Source of the DNA: Nematostella vectensis
Taxonomy: Eukaryota > Cnidaria > Anthozoa > Actiniaria > Edwardsiidae
Reading direction: 5' to 3'
Assembly: GCF_932526225.1 (NCBI RefSeq)
Contig: NC_064035.1
Location: 2,667,501 to 2,727,500, forward strand
DNA: 60,000 nt
Part shown: piece after piece, positions 45,049 through 54,758 of the stretch
Layout: every line of letters begins with the position of its first letter
Position numbering within the stretch: the first letter of the stretch is position 1
The notes under the pieces: model-generated
Databases searched by the model: none
What the model saw: the letters and a program-made list of their open reading frames with translations, nothing else
What the model was told of the DNA's origin: nothing
Translations under genes and position numbers: made by a program

Positions 45049-45993
45049 TTAGAGGTTGTCTATAATGGTGGTGCTATTTAAATCCCTCTCCAGTATAAAA
45101 AGACTCCATGTTCTCCGAGCTGTTGGGGCATCATTTTGACACTTTTGAGCAAGATCCTTGTCACAAAACACTTCGAAATAGAATGGTCCTTGAATCACCC
45201 CCATTGCCACTTTCAGTTGCTGCTTCAAGTGTGCTCGGAGGTGGACTGGGTCTGCGGTGTACACTGTACACGTCCACAGGTATACCGCACGTCCAGCCAG
45301 CCGACCATGACTAAATGACTTTGGAAAAGTGTCGAGGGATGTTTGCACAGCGAACATTCGATCATCTTTTAGGAATATTAAGTCGAAGTTTGTTTGCTCA
45401 CCTACTTTGAACGCTTCCCAGTTTATTAGAGCATCACCTTTCAGAAATAGCGCGTCCACTGCACCTTGATTTTTTATTATGTTCTCTTGAACTTCTCCCT
45501 TACTATAAGGCGATGGTAGAATGTTGTCCGTTGTTTCAAGGAATGCATCTAGCAGGTCCTTTACAATTTCCTCTTTAATCTCCCATATCATACAAGCCAA
45601 GCCATAAAGCACTCGAGCCCCCATTTTCAACTGAGCTAACACGCCATTGTCGTTAGCGGTCATTCTCATTACCCTTACTTTGGGATACTTTTCCTTGACA
45701 AACTTGCATTTTTCTTTTAAGAGTTTTTTGTAGACACCTTGCCCGCGATAGTCCGGATTCACTCTGCCTGCCTGAGATAAAAGCGTCTTTTCATTGTCAA
45801 TCAGCCAAGCAGAAGTCAGACCAACGATTTGTTCCCCGTCTACCGCTACAAACATGTGCCGGCTTGGCTGACGTAGCCACACGTGGTAACACTTTGGAAG
45901 GTAGTCAAACCCTTCGTAGATGCCTTTTGACATTTCCACTACTTGCTTATAGTCGCTTTCGAGTGCTAAGCGTACTTTGATTGTTTCGTCCAT
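45049..45993 (-). CDS. Histidine N-acetyltransferase-like GNAT enzyme, copy 2
   Basis: 314 residues from the ATG at 45993 (MDETIKVRLALES). The frame remains open upstream to a TTG at 45999, but ATG is the natural start. Motif A is RVNPDYRGQGVYKKL. Compared with the other copies it differs in a cluster around residues 145-175 (KMGARVLYGLACMIWEIKEE against KMGAQVFYELAHIQWELKEE), which lies at the probable substrate side of the GNAT domain. It has no introns and an intact frame. The foldback element at 42351-44982 ends 66 bases beyond its stop codon, so it may disturb the 3' UTR or polyadenylation. Confidence 0.85.
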   Translation of the reverse strand: MDETIKVRLALESDYKQVVEMSKGIYEGFDYLPKCYHVWLRQPSRHMFVAVDGEQIVGLTSAWLIDNEKTLLSQAGRVNPDYRGQGVYKKLLKEKCKFVKEKYPKVRVMRMTANDNGVLAQLKMGARVLYGLACMIWEIKEEIVKDLLDAFLETTDNILPSPYSKGEVQENIIKNQGAVDALFLKGDALINWEAFKVGEQTNFDLIFLKDDRMFAVQTSLDTFPKSFSHGRLAGRAVYLWTCTVYTADPVHLRAHLKQQLKVAMGVIQGPFYFEVFCDKDLAQKCQNDAPTARRTWSLFILERDLNSTTIIDNL

Positions 45994-46432
45994 CGTCAAG
46001 CTGTTAAGAAAATTATGAGCTTTTCATATGCCTGATTTGCTTCCTTTATGTTTATGGTCAGCGGATGCTTTTAAACGGCTTTTCAGTTGTTGTTTTGAAA
46101 TAGAGCCATTGTCTTGCGAGCGATTTGATTGGAGGACTATAATACGCATAATTATTCACTACCGACACTAGAAGTGCGTGTTTCATCTTGTTTTCGCCGG
46201 TGAAGAAAGCTTTTCAGCCACTGTTTCAACAGTATTTAGGAAGACAAGAACATAACGTAACGAAGAAACGACCAAGCAATGCGTGCTTCAGGATAAGGAT
46301 CATTGACAAATAAAGATTGATGTTATCGGGGAAGATGTTGGTTTATTCCACACGATCACTCGAACTCGAAACTATTCTTTGTTTTATCACTGATAAGTAC
46401 TATAACCTATTGCTATGATTTGCAAATTCGAC
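45994..46432. other. 5' flank of acetyltransferase copy 2
   Basis: Matches the 5' flank of copy 3 (53,407-53,500 and 54,785-55,195). Probable promoter and 5' UTR. Contains GAAGAAAGCTTTTCAGCCAC and similar shared text but no recognised motif. Confidence 0.5.
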
Positions 46433-47565
46433 CATAGGGAGCCCACTCAACTCAGCGCATTGTTTATTTAGGGGGGGGGGGGGGGTGAATAGGTTGGCGG
46501 ATCGGCGGATTCGGCCCCGAAATGCTCACGGATTACGGATTTTGATAATTATTTCAGGATTGGCGGATTTTGGAAATACGGCGGATCACGGATCTGTCGA
46601 CAATTTGGGCGCGGATTTCGGATTTTGACTGCTTTGACTGTCCAATTTCGGATTTTAAATGAATTTCGGTCGATGCTATTGTTTATCTGTAAAACCATGC
46701 GGATCTAAAAATATCTGCGGATCCACGGATTTGCCCCGAAAATTCGCATTCGTCACGGGAGTATTTGGTGAAGTGTTGCAGTGCTCAACATTTTTGTATG
46801 CTGCTCTGGTCATATTTGCGTGCGGCTCTGAATGCAAATTTCTATACCCACCCCGACCACTCTTTGTATCGGACGCAAAGAAACTTCTGCCCCCCTCTGG
46901 ATGTTTTTTTTTTTGTCGAATTTTTCGCCGAGATTTCGTGGTCAGACCTGTTTCCATGACTGATTTTAAGGTAAAGTGTAATTTCAAATCGCAATTGATC
47001 CTTCGCCTGTGCTTTATAATGGAAGCAATTGCCATCAGAAGTTAGCTCCATCATCACTCTAGCGATATATGTGGAGAAATTTATATTTTGCGTTGATTTT
47101 ATTCAAAATAAAAATAAATTCAGCAGAAGTGGCGTCACAGAGTTTGGGAATAACTTTCCACCCTTGTCTGAACTTAAGACATTAGGCTTGAAGTCGAGTT
47201 TTTGCAAAACCCGAATATTTCTGAAAGAATTCGACGCAGGGGTGTAAAACAAGTGTTCCAAACATGAATGGACACAATAAAGTATAAGACATATGTATTT
47301 GGAAGGAGTTTTATTGAGAACTAATTGACCTAATTGATATTCAAAAACGAAGTTTAAAGCACATGCTAAATAAACAATGCCCCATCCTCGGGGACCCAGG
47401 GCATCGCGGAGATCGGGCATACAGGGAGCGCGGCGCGAGAAAGAAACACGCTGAAAGTGCTCTTTCTTTCTCGCGCGCCCCTGTGTGCCCGATCTCCGCG
47501 ACGCCCTGGGTCCCCGAGGATGACAATGCCTGATGACAATGCCTGAGTTGAGTGGGCTCCCTGTG
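46433..47565. mobile_element. hAT-like nonautonomous element with long GC-rich hairpin
   Basis: 1133 bp with ends CATAGGGAGCCCACTCAACT and GTTGAGTGGGCTCCCTGTG. ATTCGAC flanks both sides (46426-46432, 47566-47572), a 7-bp duplication whose empty site is in the second duplication unit at about 55,201. The interior has a G run (46,472-46,486) and, near the right end, a nearly perfect palindrome at 47,384-47,521. Overlapping frames on both strands at 46,660-47,050 show no domain. No transposase. Confidence 0.8.
47384..47521. repeat. 138-bp GC-rich palindrome
   Basis: Arms of about 62 bp (ATCCTCGGGGACCCAGGGC outward to a GAGAAAGAAA/TTTCTTTCTC centre) pair with only a few mismatches around a loop of about 12 bases. 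Such a structure can extrude as a cruciform or be transcribed as a stable hairpin. It lies within the hAT-like element. Confidence 0.85.
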
Positions 47566-47572
47566 ATTCGAC

Positions 47573-49556
47573 TCACGGCAAAACTTCTACATTTGTTTGT
47601 TCCTCTTGCATTTTCAGGGTTGCATCGGGGCTCACCTTTGAATCGAACCTGATATTTTCATTCCCTCTATATGTGAATGTGTGGCTCAGAGTCTGAAAAA
47701 CTTTGACTTCCAGGAAAACTAAACCCAAATCCCTTTGTAGTCGTTTTGATTGGCTGTTCTTAATAATCGTGGAAGCGTTTTAAAGCCAGAAACTTGTTAT
47801 TTAGGCTAAAAATCGACAAAACTGGAGACAGCCGTGTAGCTAGTTTTTTTTTCTCCTTTACCGGAAGCCGTGCAAGTAGACACAGCGTATAGGGCAAGAT
47901 ACTGGCATGCTGCACCGTCAAGAACCAAGAGGCTCAGCGACTTTGTTTCTGTCAAGTATTTAAATGTTTTGTAATTGTTCCTGTAATTCAGTCCTATGGC
48001 TGCGATAGGAATAAATAAACACATTAGATAGACAAGAACGCAAAAAAAGCGAAGGACTAAAGCGAAGATTGTTCTTATCTTGTGTTAAATATACTCATAA
48101 AATGCAATAGGAATTCTGTATTGTTCTTGGACGTCAGTGAATTATTAATACAAGTTTCATTTTTTTGTGACCTTCGGCCTTCGGCTCGAGGTGGTAAAAG
48201 CGCTTTCGTATGACATCGCATAAATGCTGCATATAGATAAATCTTAGAATTATTTGCCAGGTATTGTTGTAAAACGATAAAGTAATAACTATTTAAAACT
48301 TTGAACCGCATATCGACGATTTTAACGCGATTTTAACAACGATATAAGAGGTTTCTTAAAAGTTTGAAACAATTTGTAGACTTTCTATTTTAGCTCAGCG
48401 CTAAAATAGAGCCTCGATCTGATGTAGTCTTGGATGCTTATTGGGCCTTTAATAAACGATACAGACCGGGAACCAAATTATACGAGGTAGAACGTGTACT
48501 CAGGACCGTGTACTCAAGGCTGTCATAAATTTTCTTTTGCTGTGCCTGCAGTGTCCGTGAACAGAGGTATATACCATGGTAATATGGCCAGACTACTAAG
48601 TTGTAAACTTAGTTGTAAACATGGAGAATATATCGGGGATCAAAGTTGCTTCTTTACCGGATTTACGGGACATTTTTATGACTTTTTGCTGCGCAAAAAA
48701 AAAAAAAAAATTAAAAACAAGAAATAAGGCCTTTATCATTGATATTTGGCGGCCTTGTTATACTTCCAGGAAAGACATTAGAAAGACCACAAACTGGGGA
48801 GCGTTTTGAAAGGTCGATGTAAGTTGTGAGTAGCATATATTTCTCGTTATTTTGAATCCTTCGGGTAACCTCTCAAAGAAACAAAATTTAAAGCAACTAG
48901 CATAAGTAAATTACACTGACGCTGTAAATAATTTTTAGGGGTCGGCACTGAAAATACGGTGTCGTTTATTAAAGATAATAAAGATTTATTCTGCTATGGC
49001 CCGCCAGTCTGTGGCATTTAATTAAGACGCGCACGCAACATCGTGAAAACGGTTTTTATTGTTGAATAACAATGACTAGTTTTTAATGATCTCATACAAT
49101 CGATGATTTGAAAGTCAAAAACGAGCGAAAAATATCTTTTAGGACGTGTGCAAAATAGTTACACAGACGGTTTTATAGTTCTTTGTTATGGTACAAATTG
49201 GCAAATTTAATTTCATTAAAGAAAATTAATTTTGCTATTAAGCCGATGAGTGTCTTTTGCTGCTTTTGTAAACTACACGTACTTTCTTAAAATTATTTAT
49301 TAATTTGTTTATTGTTAGAAAGCATTGTCTCTAAGAGTAGTCACTGCTAGATCAGGGTTTATTTCGTCCCCAGTCGATTCAGTTTACTCTAGAAACAGAG
49401 GCGGACACTTCCGTGACGACGGGCTTGAAACAGGGGCGATAGTTTCCTAACTTGTGACACGAAACTTGAATCAAACCAGGCAAGAGATATAATTTTGGGC
49501 CAAAGTGGTGAGCTCAACGCCCGTCCGATGAATAGTATGTCTTACGTATCAAGGGC
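47573..49556. other. 3' flank of receptor fragment, unit 1
   Basis: No gene. 47,745-49,556 is almost identical to 56,745-58,450 in unit 2. Includes the palindrome CTATTTTAGCTCAGCGCTAAAATAG near 48,388 and an A run at 48,696. The region nearest 49,556 is the probable 3' UTR of the receptor gene. Confidence 0.5.
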
Positions 49557-50753
49557 TTAGTAATATCTGTTGATTGGAGCAGCCAAGAACACTGCTAGAG
49601 TAGCTGCCACGAAAACAATAAGAAACACCCACAAGAAGAATTTATCTAAGATAACAGCGGCCTTCTTCCAATCCTCTAGTTTGCTGTCGATGTTATCTCT
49701 TTCTTTAAGGATCTCTGCAATTCTTTGAACATCCTTTTCCATGGGGCTGGTTCTAAGTGTTTCACCACGGTAGATAACACTTCTGTCAGATAGATGGTGT
49801 TGAGCCATCTTGCAGTTCTGGCAATGAGAGGAAGTACTGAGGTGCGGGTACCCTGCCTTGTGGTCGATGCATGCCACATTGTATTGTGAGCCCACTTTCG
49901 GTTTATTACTATCACCATGGACAACCTTGCTACGGGACTGTTCGTGGGTTCCTAGGTTTGTGGGCGTGGTGTCCGTGGGGGAGAGGGATGGCAGTTTCCC
50001 AGTCAGTCGGAATAGAATGTCGAATATCAGATACCGGAGCCAGAGAGGCATGGCTGTACGATGAGCTTGTCGATAATAACATCGAAGGACAACGCACGTG
50101 CTTGCAAGCGATAGCCCAACCTGAGAAAAAGTATATAGTGATTTTGTTAAAACATGCATTGGCTGATGTGTAGCATCCAGCTGATACATATCACTCTAGC
50201 ACTTTATTAAGCTGTGCGAAAAACATCTCAAAGCAGCTCTGACATGATACGATATAATATATTTGATTAGAGCACCGTAAACCCGTAAGTACATGCTTGT
50301 TAAGAACTCTAATAGAATAAAATAGACCCCTCGGTAGTAGATCTACCGCTGTTTATATTTTGTGGGTATAAAAACAGATAGCTTGACTGGCAGCCAAGAA
50401 CGACAACAGAAAATTGGGAATAAAAATTGAAACGATAAGAAGCATTAGGAAAATTGGAGGGTAAAGCCACGCCTAAATGGTCATTATCTTGCTCCGGTGG
50501 TATTCATGCCCACATCCTACAATCAGGCTAACCAATCACTCTGCAAAATTAGAAAATAACTAGAATTTGAAAACTGTTACCATGAACATCGCTGTGGTGT
50601 AATAGATGCTGATGAGAGGCACGACCTCGGCCACAGGTGGCATGACCTCCGACACTAGTAGCATGTAGACAGTCTGCGCCAGAAGACTGGTCACCACAAG
50701 CGTGATACGCTCGCCAGACTCAGGAGGGAGTATGTACAACAGCAGGGTCAGGC
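49557..50753 (-). CDS. Nicotinic-type Cys-loop receptor, last two exons, unit 1
   Basis: Exon 50581-50753: acceptor TTCCCAG|GCC, donor ATG|GTAACAG. It codes for the end of M1, M2 (GERITLVVTSLLAQTVYMLL) and most of M3 (EVVPLISIYYTTAMFM). The Glu at the -1' position, the 9' Leu and the 20' Glu mark a cation-selective pore. Exon 49557-50120: acceptor TTTCTCAG|GTT. It finishes M3, then codes for a loop of about 110 residues and M4 (KKAAVILDKFFLWVFLIVFV), ending in a TAA. Ligand-binding and M1 exons should lie at higher coordinates, but the sequence up to the next copy contains none, so this looks like a 3' fragment. The frame is nevertheless clean. Confidence 0.85.
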
Positions 50754-51825
50754 CTGGGAAGGGCAAAACACAGCAGGGTAAGGCCTGGGAAGGGCAAAAC
50801 ACAGCAGTGTAATTCTTGGGAAGGGCAAAACACAGCAGGGTAATACTTGGGAGGGTCAAATGGAGGCAAAACACAGCAGGGTAATGCTTGCGAGGGTAGA
50901 ATGGAGGTAAAACACAGCAGGGTAATGCTTGCGAGGGTAGAATGGAGGCAAAACACAGCAAGGTAATGCTTGGGAGGGTAGAATGGAGGCAAAACACAGC
51001 AGGGTAATGCTCGGGAGGGTAGAATGGAGGCAAAACACAGCAAGGTAATGCTTGGGAGGGTAGAATGGAGGCAAAACACAGCAGGGTAATGCTTGGGAGG
51101 GTAGAATGGAGGCAAAACACAGCAGGGTAATGCTTGGGAGGGTAGAATGGAGGCATACCACAGCAAAGTAATGCGTGGGAGGGTAGAATGGAGGCAAAAC
51201 ACAGCAGGGTAATGCTTGGGAGGGTAGAATGGAGGCAAAACAAAGCAAAGTAATGCTTGGGAAGGGGAAAACACAGCAGGGTAATGCTTGGGAGGGTAGA
51301 ATGGAGGCAAAACACAGCAGGGTAATGCTTGGGAAGGTAGAATGGAGGCAAAACACAGCAGGGTAATGCTTGGGAGGGTAGAATGGAGGCAAAACAAAGC
51401 AAAGTAATGCTTGGGAAGGGGAAAACACAGCAGGGTAATGCTTGGGAGGGTAGAATGGAGGCAAAACACAGCAGGGTAATGCTTGGGAAGGTAGAATGGA
51501 GGCAAAACAAAGCAAAGTAATGCTTGGGAAGGGGAAAACACAGCAGGGTAATGCTTGGGAGGGTAGAATGGAGGCAAAACACAGCAGGGTAATGCTTGGG
51601 AAGGTAGAATGGAGGCAAAACACAGCAGGGTAATGCTTGGGAAGGTAGAATGGAGGCAAAACACAGCAAGGTAATGCTTGAGAGGGTAGAATGGAGGCAA
51701 AACACAGCAGGGTAATGCTTGGGAGGGTAGAATGGAGGCAAAACACAGCAGGGTAATGCTTGGGAGGGTAGAATGGAGACAAAACAAACCAGGGTAATGC
51801 TTGGGAGGGTAGAATGGAGGCAAAC
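50754..51825. repeat. 41-bp minisatellite next to the receptor M2 exon, unit 1
   Basis: About 26 units of GGGTAATGCTTGGGAGGGTA plus AGAATGGAGGCAAAACACAGCA-type sequence, some shortened to about 30 bp (GGGAAGGGGAAAACACAGCA). It starts at the splice acceptor of the M2 exon, and the units nearest the exon repeat the acceptor and first exon bases. On the minus strand no unit has a stop in any frame, so open frames of 340-430 codons appear; these are artefacts of the repeat. Confidence 0.9.
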
Positions 51826-52003
51826 CACACAGTTGCTATTATGCACGGGTCACTGCATGTACACTGCATTGAATTGGAGGTGAATAATACTTCAAAGGTC
51901 TGTGGGTAAACTGGCTCAGTTTTTCGCTAGATGCACACACATGGATTCTGATTGAAATTTAAATTTTCATATACAGAGCCTGGGACTATGCTAGCGCCTA
52001 GTA

Positions 52004-52371
52004 CATACCTGTCAACTCTCCCGCATTAGGCGGGAGTCTCAAGATTTTGTACCCCTTCTCTCGCTCTCCCGCGTTGAGCACCTAATCTCCCGCTTTTTAG
52101 CGATTTTTTCGCTTCCGAAAAATTATTCTATAGAAAATCGTCATTTTGCCTCTTTTCTATTAAGATATTTTAACAATAATTCCCTTGCGTAGCGCAATTT
52201 ATCTAACAATCTTGTGAGATCTATAAGTGGATTTGTTCGTGGAGCTTTCTATACGGCAAACGCCTGCAAGGTTTAACCCACCCCACCCCTCCCGGAAAAA
52301 AAAAATATACCCCACCCCTCCCTCAAAACATTTCTCAAGCCTTGAGATTTTCGGAGGTTGACAGGTATGTA
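52004..52371. mobile_element. MITE with CATACCTGTCAAC ends
   Basis: 368 bp starting CATACCTGTCAACT and ending GTTGACAGGTATGTA. AGTA flanks both sides (52000-52003, 52372-52375). The empty site is at about 42,330 in unit 1 (CTAGTATCAACTGATC). The interior has CTCCCGC texts and a second inverted pair (TCTCAAGATTTTG, CTTGAGATTTTCGG). An older relative lies at 15,905-16,175. Confidence 0.85.
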
Positions 52372-52461
52372 AGTATGAACTGATCAAAACTGAAGTTATT
52401 CACGGATGGTTGGTCTTGGGCTTCCATCTGTAGAGTCCCAAACAAAAATAGTAATTTGTTC

Positions 52462-53406
52462 TTAGAGGTTGTCTATAATGGTGGTGCTATTTAAATCCCT
52501 CTCCAGTATAAAAAGACTCCATGTTCTCCGAGCTGTTGGGTCATCATGTTGACACTTTTGAGCAAGATCCTTGTCACAAAACACTTCGAAATGGAATGCT
52601 CCTTGAATCACCCCCATTGCCACTCTCAGTTGCTGCTTCAAGTGTGCTCGAAGGTGGACTGGGTCTGCGGTGTACACTGTACACGTCCACAGGTATACCG
52701 CACGCGCAGCCAGCCGACCATGACTAAATGACTCTGGAAAAGTGTCGAGGGATGTTTGCACAGCGAACATTCGATCATCTTTTAGGAATATTAAGTCGAA
52801 GTTTGTTTGCTCACCTACTTTGAACACTTCCCAGTTTATTAGAGCATCACCTTTCAGAAATAGCGCGTCCACTGCACCTTTATTTTTTATTATGTTCCCC
52901 TTAACTTCTCCCTTACTATAAGGCGATGGTACAATGTTGTCCGTTGTTTCAAGGAATGCATCTAGCAGGCCCTTTCCAATTTCCCCCTTTAGCTCCCATT
53001 GTATATGAGCCAATTCGTAAAACACTTGAGACCCCATTTTCAAGTGAACTAACACGCCATTATTGTCAGCAGTCATTCTCATTACCCTTACTTTGGGATA
53101 CTTTTCCTTGACAAACTTGCATTTTTCTTTTTCGAGCTTTCTGTAGACACCTTGCCCGCGATAGTCCGGATTCACTCTGCCTGCCTGAGATAAAAGCGTC
53201 TTTCCATTGTCAATCAGCCAAGCAGAAGTCAGACCAATGATTTGTTCCCCGGCTACCGCTACAAAAACGTGCCGGTTTGGCTGACGTAGCCACACATGGT
53301 AACACTGTGGAAGGTAGTCAAACCCTTCGTAGATGCCTTTTGACATTTTCACCACTTGCATATAGTCGCTTTCGAGTGCTAAGCGTACTTTGATTGTTTC
53401 GTCCAT
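52462..53406 (-). CDS. Histidine N-acetyltransferase-like GNAT enzyme, copy 3
   Basis: 314 residues in one exon from the ATG at 53406 (MDETIKVRLALESDYM). Motif A is RVNPDYRGQGVYRKL. Around residues 145-175 it resembles copy 1 (KMGSQVFYELAHIQWELKGE), although its flanks match copy 2, which suggests gene conversion between copies. No frameshift or stop. Predicted cytosolic enzyme transferring acetyl from acetyl-CoA to a free amino acid, by homology to NAT16/histidine acetyltransferase. Confidence 0.85.
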   Translation of the reverse strand: MDETIKVRLALESDYMQVVKMSKGIYEGFDYLPQCYHVWLRQPNRHVFVAVAGEQIIGLTSAWLIDNGKTLLSQAGRVNPDYRGQGVYRKLEKEKCKFVKEKYPKVRVMRMTADNNGVLVHLKMGSQVFYELAHIQWELKGEIGKGLLDAFLETTDNIVPSPYSKGEVKGNIIKNKGAVDALFLKGDALINWEVFKVGEQTNFDLIFLKDDRMFAVQTSLDTFPESFSHGRLAARAVYLWTCTVYTADPVHLRAHLKQQLRVAMGVIQGAFHFEVFCDKDLAQKCQHDDPTARRTWSLFILERDLNSTTIIDNL

Positions 53407-53508
53407 CGTCAAGCTGTTAAGAAATTTATGAGCTTTTCATATGCATGATTTGCTTCCTTGATGTTTTTGGTCAGCGGATGCTTTTAAACGGCTTTTCAAC
53501 TGCCGACA

Positions 53509-54758
53509 TACACCTTTTGCTGTTCAATAACTGGAAAGGGACATTCATTTGTGCCAAACTTGTATCGTTAACGTGCATTGTACGTTCATCAACATCGCAC
53601 GAAACATCCTTATTGTGACTCGACTTTCAATAACAATGATTGAATATGCGCGAACATTCAATAGCATCAACGGACAATCAATAACGCAATTGGGCATTCA
53701 TTAGGGATGGAATGAACATTCTTTGCATGCAATCGAAAATTCAATTACACGTTTGGACAATCAGTAGTGTTTATTGACAATCAGTTATAAAAAATAGAAA
53801 ATTCATTAGTGCTATTAACATAAACAAAGACAATAAGCCTTTTCAGACAAATTTCATTATAGTAACTATTTTTCTCTTTTATTTAAACAGTGGGCTCCTA
53901 AAATTAAGAGAAATATAGACCTATAAATAATTTTTAACACAAAAACAAGACAAACAAACAACAATTTTTGTGGAGGGTTTATCAAAGCAAAAAATATATA
54001 CTCACTCGTTCGCTATAGAAAAAGAGAAAACGTTTGTATGAGAAATGCCGCCAAGAAACCCCTCGAACACAGGGAAGAGCTAGAAGAGGGGAGAGGGCGT
54101 ACCGCCAAGTATGTGGTCAAATTGGAAGAAATATCACAGTCACTTTGGCTATTTTGCCCACTAACGGTCTTATCTTCCACTTTTCTATCATCGGGGGAAT
54201 GAATTCACAAAGATTCAACGACTTCACAAACACGACTGAATCTTTACCCCAACGAAAACGTCATTTTTTATTTACGACGGTGTACCAGCGCACCATAACC
54301 CACTAGATACCGTCCCAAACACTGAGCTAAAAAGTTACCGCCCTACAGCCCATTTCTCAACATCGGAGGCTACAACATAGGAACAGTCACGGGAGCGAAA
54401 TGTGGGCAATGGTTTCGTTTTATGCAAACCTATATACCTCGCTGTGTTAATAGCACTAATGAATTTTCAATTTCGCATAACTGATTGTCATTAAACTCTA
54501 CTGATTGTCCAAACGTGCAATTGAATTTTCATTGCGCGCAAAAGAATTTTCGTTCCAATCGAATTGAATGTTCTAGGGCGTTATTGTTTCTCCGTTGATG
54601 CTAATGAATGTTCACGAATATTCAATTATTGTTATTGAAAGTCGAGTCACGCTAAATGATGTTTCGTTTGATGTTGATAAACGTACAATACACGCTATCG
54701 ATGTAACTTTTGGCACAAATGAATGTCCCTTTCCCGTTAATGAACAGCAAAAGGTGTA
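53509..54758. mobile_element. Nonautonomous element with about 190-bp inverted arms
   Basis: 1250 bp with ends TACACCTTTTGCTGTTCA and its complement. The arms (53509-53700 and 54570-54758) share GAAAGGGACATTCATTTGTG and GACTCGACTTTCAATAACAA. Absent from unit 1, where TTTTCA continues directly into GTTGTTGTTTTGAAATAG at about 46,088. Short phrases such as CAATCAGT and ACATTCA recur in the inner parts. The interior frame at 54,034-54,306 has no domain. Confidence 0.75.

Larger units (their letters stand above)
44983..51830. repeat. Segmental duplication, unit 1
   Basis: Together with 42165-42350, this block (acetyltransferase copy 2, spacer, receptor 3' exons, minisatellite) is repeated in the same order from 51,831 to the right edge. 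Matching stretches: 44983-46430 with 52,394-53,500 and 54,785-55,202; 47,566-47,740 with 55,203-55,380; 47,745-51,825 with 56,745-60,000. Identity is high by eye. The gaps are later insertions specific to one unit. Confidence 0.85.

Noticed and set aside
50720-51869. Frames of 340-430 codons with repeating PAVFCLHSTLPSITLLC text
   Set aside because: They are products of the 41-bp minisatellite in the receptor intron. Only the last part (M2-M3) is real exon.
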